64,000 nucleotides of DNA from Siphonodentalium dalli (taxonomy: Eukaryota > Mollusca > Scaphopoda > Gadilida > Siphonodentaliidae), in NCBI GenBank assembly GCA_032622095.1, contig CP136068.1, forward strand, positions 136,531,989 to 136,595,988. Reading direction: 5' to 3'. This document shows positions 60,807 through 64,000 of the stretch, piece after piece (position 1 is the first letter of the stretch; each line of letters starts with the position of its first letter). Below the pieces are notes generated by a model. It did not search any database and was not told where the DNA came from. It worked only from the letters and a program-made list of their open reading frames with translations. A program made the position numbers and the translations under genes.

Positions 60807-62371
60807 TACCAGACCCACAATTGTATTAAATGCGTCAAAAATGCGACGTTTGAAACAATTAGATCCGTGTCAGACGCATCACAGACGAATCTCCGTCCAA
60901 TTCAGACGAATCTTCGTCGGTGATGCGTCTGAAATCCGTCTTGGTTTCAAACGACGGATTTTTGACGACTCGAATCTAATACATGTGACGAGAAGAGCCG
61001 AAAGTTGCCGAAGAACGAATGCAAATGATATGATAATGATATGATAATGGTATAATAATGAGGGGGCTCCCCTTATCTGAGGAAATACCCATGCACATGA
61101 CGTCATAAATTTTGTCGCACGCTCTCTTTGTCATAAAGAAAGATATATCTATAAGCATTGCTTAGGTGACATTGTGAAAATTGTAATTATTTTGGTAGTT
61201 TGATTCCTCAACGAACATGGCATGTCACTGACTCACATCTTATACTGGATATAGTATCAATGTTTTAGAATAATCCATATATACCGGTATAAGGGGTAGG
61301 GGTTGTAGCAACTGATTTATAATAATTCATATAGACCGACATTCCTTATTGTAAGGAATAGGGGTGGTAGTCTCTGATGTATAATAATTAATATTTAGCG
61401 GTATTACTTATTATAAGAGGCAGAGGTGGTACTACTGATTTATAATAATTCATATATACCGACATTACTTATTATGAGGGGTAAAGGGGTGGTAACCTCT
61501 TATTTATAATAATTCATATATTCAGGTATTACTTGTTATAAGGGGCAGAGTGGTAGCCTGTGATTTATAATAATTTATAAATACCGGTATTCCTATTATA
61601 AGGGGTAGGGGTGGTAGCCTCAGATTTATAATAATTCATATAAACCGGTATTACTTATTATGGGGGGTAGGGATGGTAGCCTATGAGTTATAATAATTCA
61701 TAGATACCGGTATTCCTTATTATAAAGGATATATAGGTGGTAGCCTATGATTTATAATATATAATTAATATATTCCGGTATTCCTCATTATAAGGGGTAG
61801 GGGTGGTACCACTGATCTTATTTATAATAATTCATATATACCGGCATTAGTTATTATGAGGGTATAGGGGTGGTAACCTCTTATTTATAATAATTCATAT
61901 ATTCCGGTATTCCTTATTATAAAGGTAGGGGTGGTAGTCTCTGATTTATAATAATTATTGTATACCTGTATTTACATGCATGGTATACACATATATGGCA
62001 ATTGGTTGCACGATCTAACATTTATTTGTAGCGCCTATTATATTATATTATATAACTATATGTACTATATACATCCTCATATACATATGCACATATATTC
62101 GCGCTGCAATCGCGCATATATTTATACATAATTTATACTGTATTTTAGTATATATATGTATAACATACCGGTATATATAGGCCTCTATATCTACGCGTGA
62201 CCATTTTGTGAAGGTAACATGGAGTGCACCTTTAAATAAATCGACCGATGTATTAGATTCGACGCGACAAAGATGCGTCCGTCTGAAACAAAATTGACCG
62301 CAGACGCATCACCGACGGATTTAATACAATTAGATTCGAGTCGACAAAAATCCGTCGTTTGGAACGGGCCT
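60765..62371. mobile_element. 1.6-kb TIR element abutting the integrase gene
   Basis: AGGCCCGTTCCAAACGACGG starts at 60765 and its complement ends at 62371. Inside both ends come ATTTTTGTCGACTCGAATCT and repeated CAGACGCATCAC / GACGGAT motifs (60868-60960 and 62250-62330). No target duplication could be assigned. No transposase; the interior is mostly a minisatellite. Confidence 0.7.
61290..61965. repeat. ~62-bp minisatellite, about 11 copies
   Basis: The unit contains TTATAATAATTCATATATAC, CGGTATT.CTTATTATAAG and GGGGTAGGGGTGGTAGCCT. Spacing of TAATAATTCATA landmarks (61318, 61442, 61504, 61626, 61688) is about 62 bp. Confidence 0.88.
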
Positions 62372-62610
62372 GAGGATAAAGTTCATTGCTATGTTGTGAA
62401 CATTACCAATTAATGTTCGATTGTTGCAATACTTTGGCTGCGTTGCTCCATTATAAGTTGAGACATAGCATAATTTCCTTTTTTTCTTACCACGCACGCC
62501 ATTGGGTTTTGCTCTCATATTACGTCGGGGAGCTTATACTTCTCATCTCGTTGTTACTGCGCCACGGACGCCACAGTACATCAAACCAAAAGTATCTTTA
62601 GAAGGTGAAT
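62372..62610. other. short unannotated stretch
   Basis: No gene or repeat recognised between the two elements. Confidence 0.4.
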
Positions 62611-63056
62611 TAAAGGCCCACTTAATTTTCGAACCCCCAGATCACATTATATAAAACATATATCATATTATATATCATTTGAAAGAGGAAGCTCCGAAAC
62701 ATTGTATTATCAACTTATGTGGTGAAATAAACTATGATCTCATTAGATTCTGCTATTGCTCAAAAACTTAAAAAATGCATCTACGTGTATTATTTTCAAT
62801 GAAAGAGGAATAACTCTATTGAATTATTAGAAGAGTTCCCCCTTTTGCAACATAATTCAACAGAGTTATTCCTCTTTCATTGAAAATAATACACATAGAT
62901 GCGTTTTTTAGCATAGCAGAAACTAATGAGTTCATAGTCTATTTCACCAGAAGGTTGATAATACAATGTTTTGGAGCGTCCACTTTCAAATGATATATAA
63001 TATGGTATATATTTTATATATGTCATCTGGGGGTTCGTAAATTAAGTGAGTCTTTA
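62611..63056. mobile_element. ~445-bp hairpin MITE
   Basis: Arms TTAAAGGCCCACTTAATTTT and TTAAAGACTCACTTAATTTA (other strand) fold over the whole length, with AATGAAAGAGGAATAACTCT near the loop at about 62845. The outer part matches the 54.0-54.3 / 55.95-56.4 kb repeat. No coding content. Confidence 0.75.
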
Positions 63057-63175
63057 ACAACTCATGTAAACAGGTTTTGAAAAGTGTTATATATACTGGC
63101 GACATAATCGGATCCTTATGATAACTCAGTTTATTTCCACTTATATACCGATAACGTATAGTGTCACACAATTTG

Positions 63176-63217
63176 TTTTAAAAGAAAAACTAAAATTCTA
63201 GTTTTTCTTTTAAAATT
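63176..63217. repeat. 42-bp hairpin
   Basis: TTTTAAAAGAAAAACTA and its complement pair perfectly around AAATTCT. Confidence 0.8.
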
Positions 63218-64000
63218 TCTTCGATACGTTGTACGGTAACAATCACTTTTCAAGGTAAGTTAAGGTGGGATATCTCTCCCGGTTGAGGGGTTGCCATGCC
63301 GATGAGAGTGTGTTATAGGACTGGAGGCTCATTTTTGACGAAAACTGCGCGCACAGACTAACATAATATATACAATATTACAACTGCAGGTCTAGGTTTG
63401 GAGTATCAGAAACCAATAGCACTTTCCGAATAGATGTACGCTAAGTGACAGAAACAATGCGTTTGGGAAATTGCTTTGACATTCGTGACAAACAACGCAA
63501 AACCACATTTACCCCAAAAAATAACTTGGTGAGTGACGTGTGATAACATGTCCCGACTACAATTCCATTTGAAATCATTTCACAATTGCTATAATAAAGT
63601 AAATAACGAGTTTATTCAGTGGAAGACATCATGTTTTTCCTGTATACCACGTCAGTTGTCAATTGAAGCCGGTAATAAGGCGCTTACCAAACTGTCTACA
63701 TATGTTTAGATATATATACGAACTCAATTCATGAAGTTAACGCAACCAAACCGATGTTAGTCCTAATAATCCGGAATATACGTAATTTGACACGAAAGTT
63801 AGATCCTTATATATCATTTTTACCATAAGATATCACTCATTCCAATATATATATATGTATTCATTTGTTGGGTAAAATCGGGTATTTAAAAATAATATTG
63901 GGCTTTGAAACCACTATACCACCATCTCAGTAGACCCAAAACCCACTATTACCCGAAAACGCCGGAAAGAACAACTCGGTCAGATTGATAGAATGCTGAT
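63218..64000. other. intergenic, no gene supported
   Basis: AT-rich, without recognisable exon, RNA gene or repeat. Confidence 0.45.

Noticed and set aside
62330-62518. Frame ending in the same 13 residues as the integrase protein
   Set aside because: This is the mirrored terminal inverted repeat of the 60765-62371 element, not a second gene.

Overview
This is nuclear DNA from an animal, most likely a marine invertebrate. The phylum cannot be fixed from the window. It is AT-rich, its coding exons are bounded by GT-AG introns, and it contains AIG1/GIMAP-type GTPases, a LINE, many small inverted-repeat DNA transposons and long satellite-like arrays. There is no operon structure, dense coding or ribosome-binding-site pattern to suggest bacteria. 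No tRNA or rRNA gene was recognised. Most of the sequence is repeats; only a few genes can be defended.

Layout. 0-13.8 kb: arrays of short palindromes (0.5-1.1, 2.1, 8.5 and 11.4-11.9 kb); two direct copies of one block (2.1-5.2 and 8.5-11.0 kb), each built on a ~383-bp tandem unit; between them a 1,540-bp spacer-free palindrome, a small TIR element and an envelope-like retroelement fragment. 13.8-24.8 kb: nested or side-by-side non-autonomous TIR elements and minisatellites. 25.0-29.5 kb: sparse exons of an unidentified gene, separated by a tandem array carrying runs of ten or more C on one strand. 30.1-31.5 kb: TGTCA-rich repeats, a nested-hairpin element and a 158-bp tandem array. 31.6-35.0 kb: a decayed minus-strand LINE flanked by a 15-bp direct repeat. 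36-41.6 kb: degraded repeats and another palindrome array.

42.4-55.6 kb: a segmental duplication. Each copy carries one GIMAP-like GTPase exon (43025-43993 and 49760-50701), with the same splice acceptor two bases before the ATG and the same kind of glycine/alanine-rich hydrophobic tail. The second copy has taken two insertions of about 1.9 kb and later an inverted duplication of about 1 kb.

56.8-60.8 kb: a two-exon gene for an integrase-core (DDE) protein, with an intact catalytic triad and a clean phase-0 intron full of repeats. Its last 13 codons and stop lie in the terminal inverted repeat of a downstream element. 60.8-64 kb: that element, with an internal 62-bp minisatellite, and a hairpin element related to the 54/56 kb repeat.

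Functionally, the GTPase pair would belong to the membrane-associated GIMAP family linked to immunity and cell survival. The integrase protein is transposon-derived. No pathway links the genes visibly. The most noteworthy items are the GIMAP pair with glycine-zipper-like tails, the integrase gene with a transposon-supplied C-terminus, the perfect 1.5-kb palindrome, and the unidentified split gene at 25-29.5 kb.
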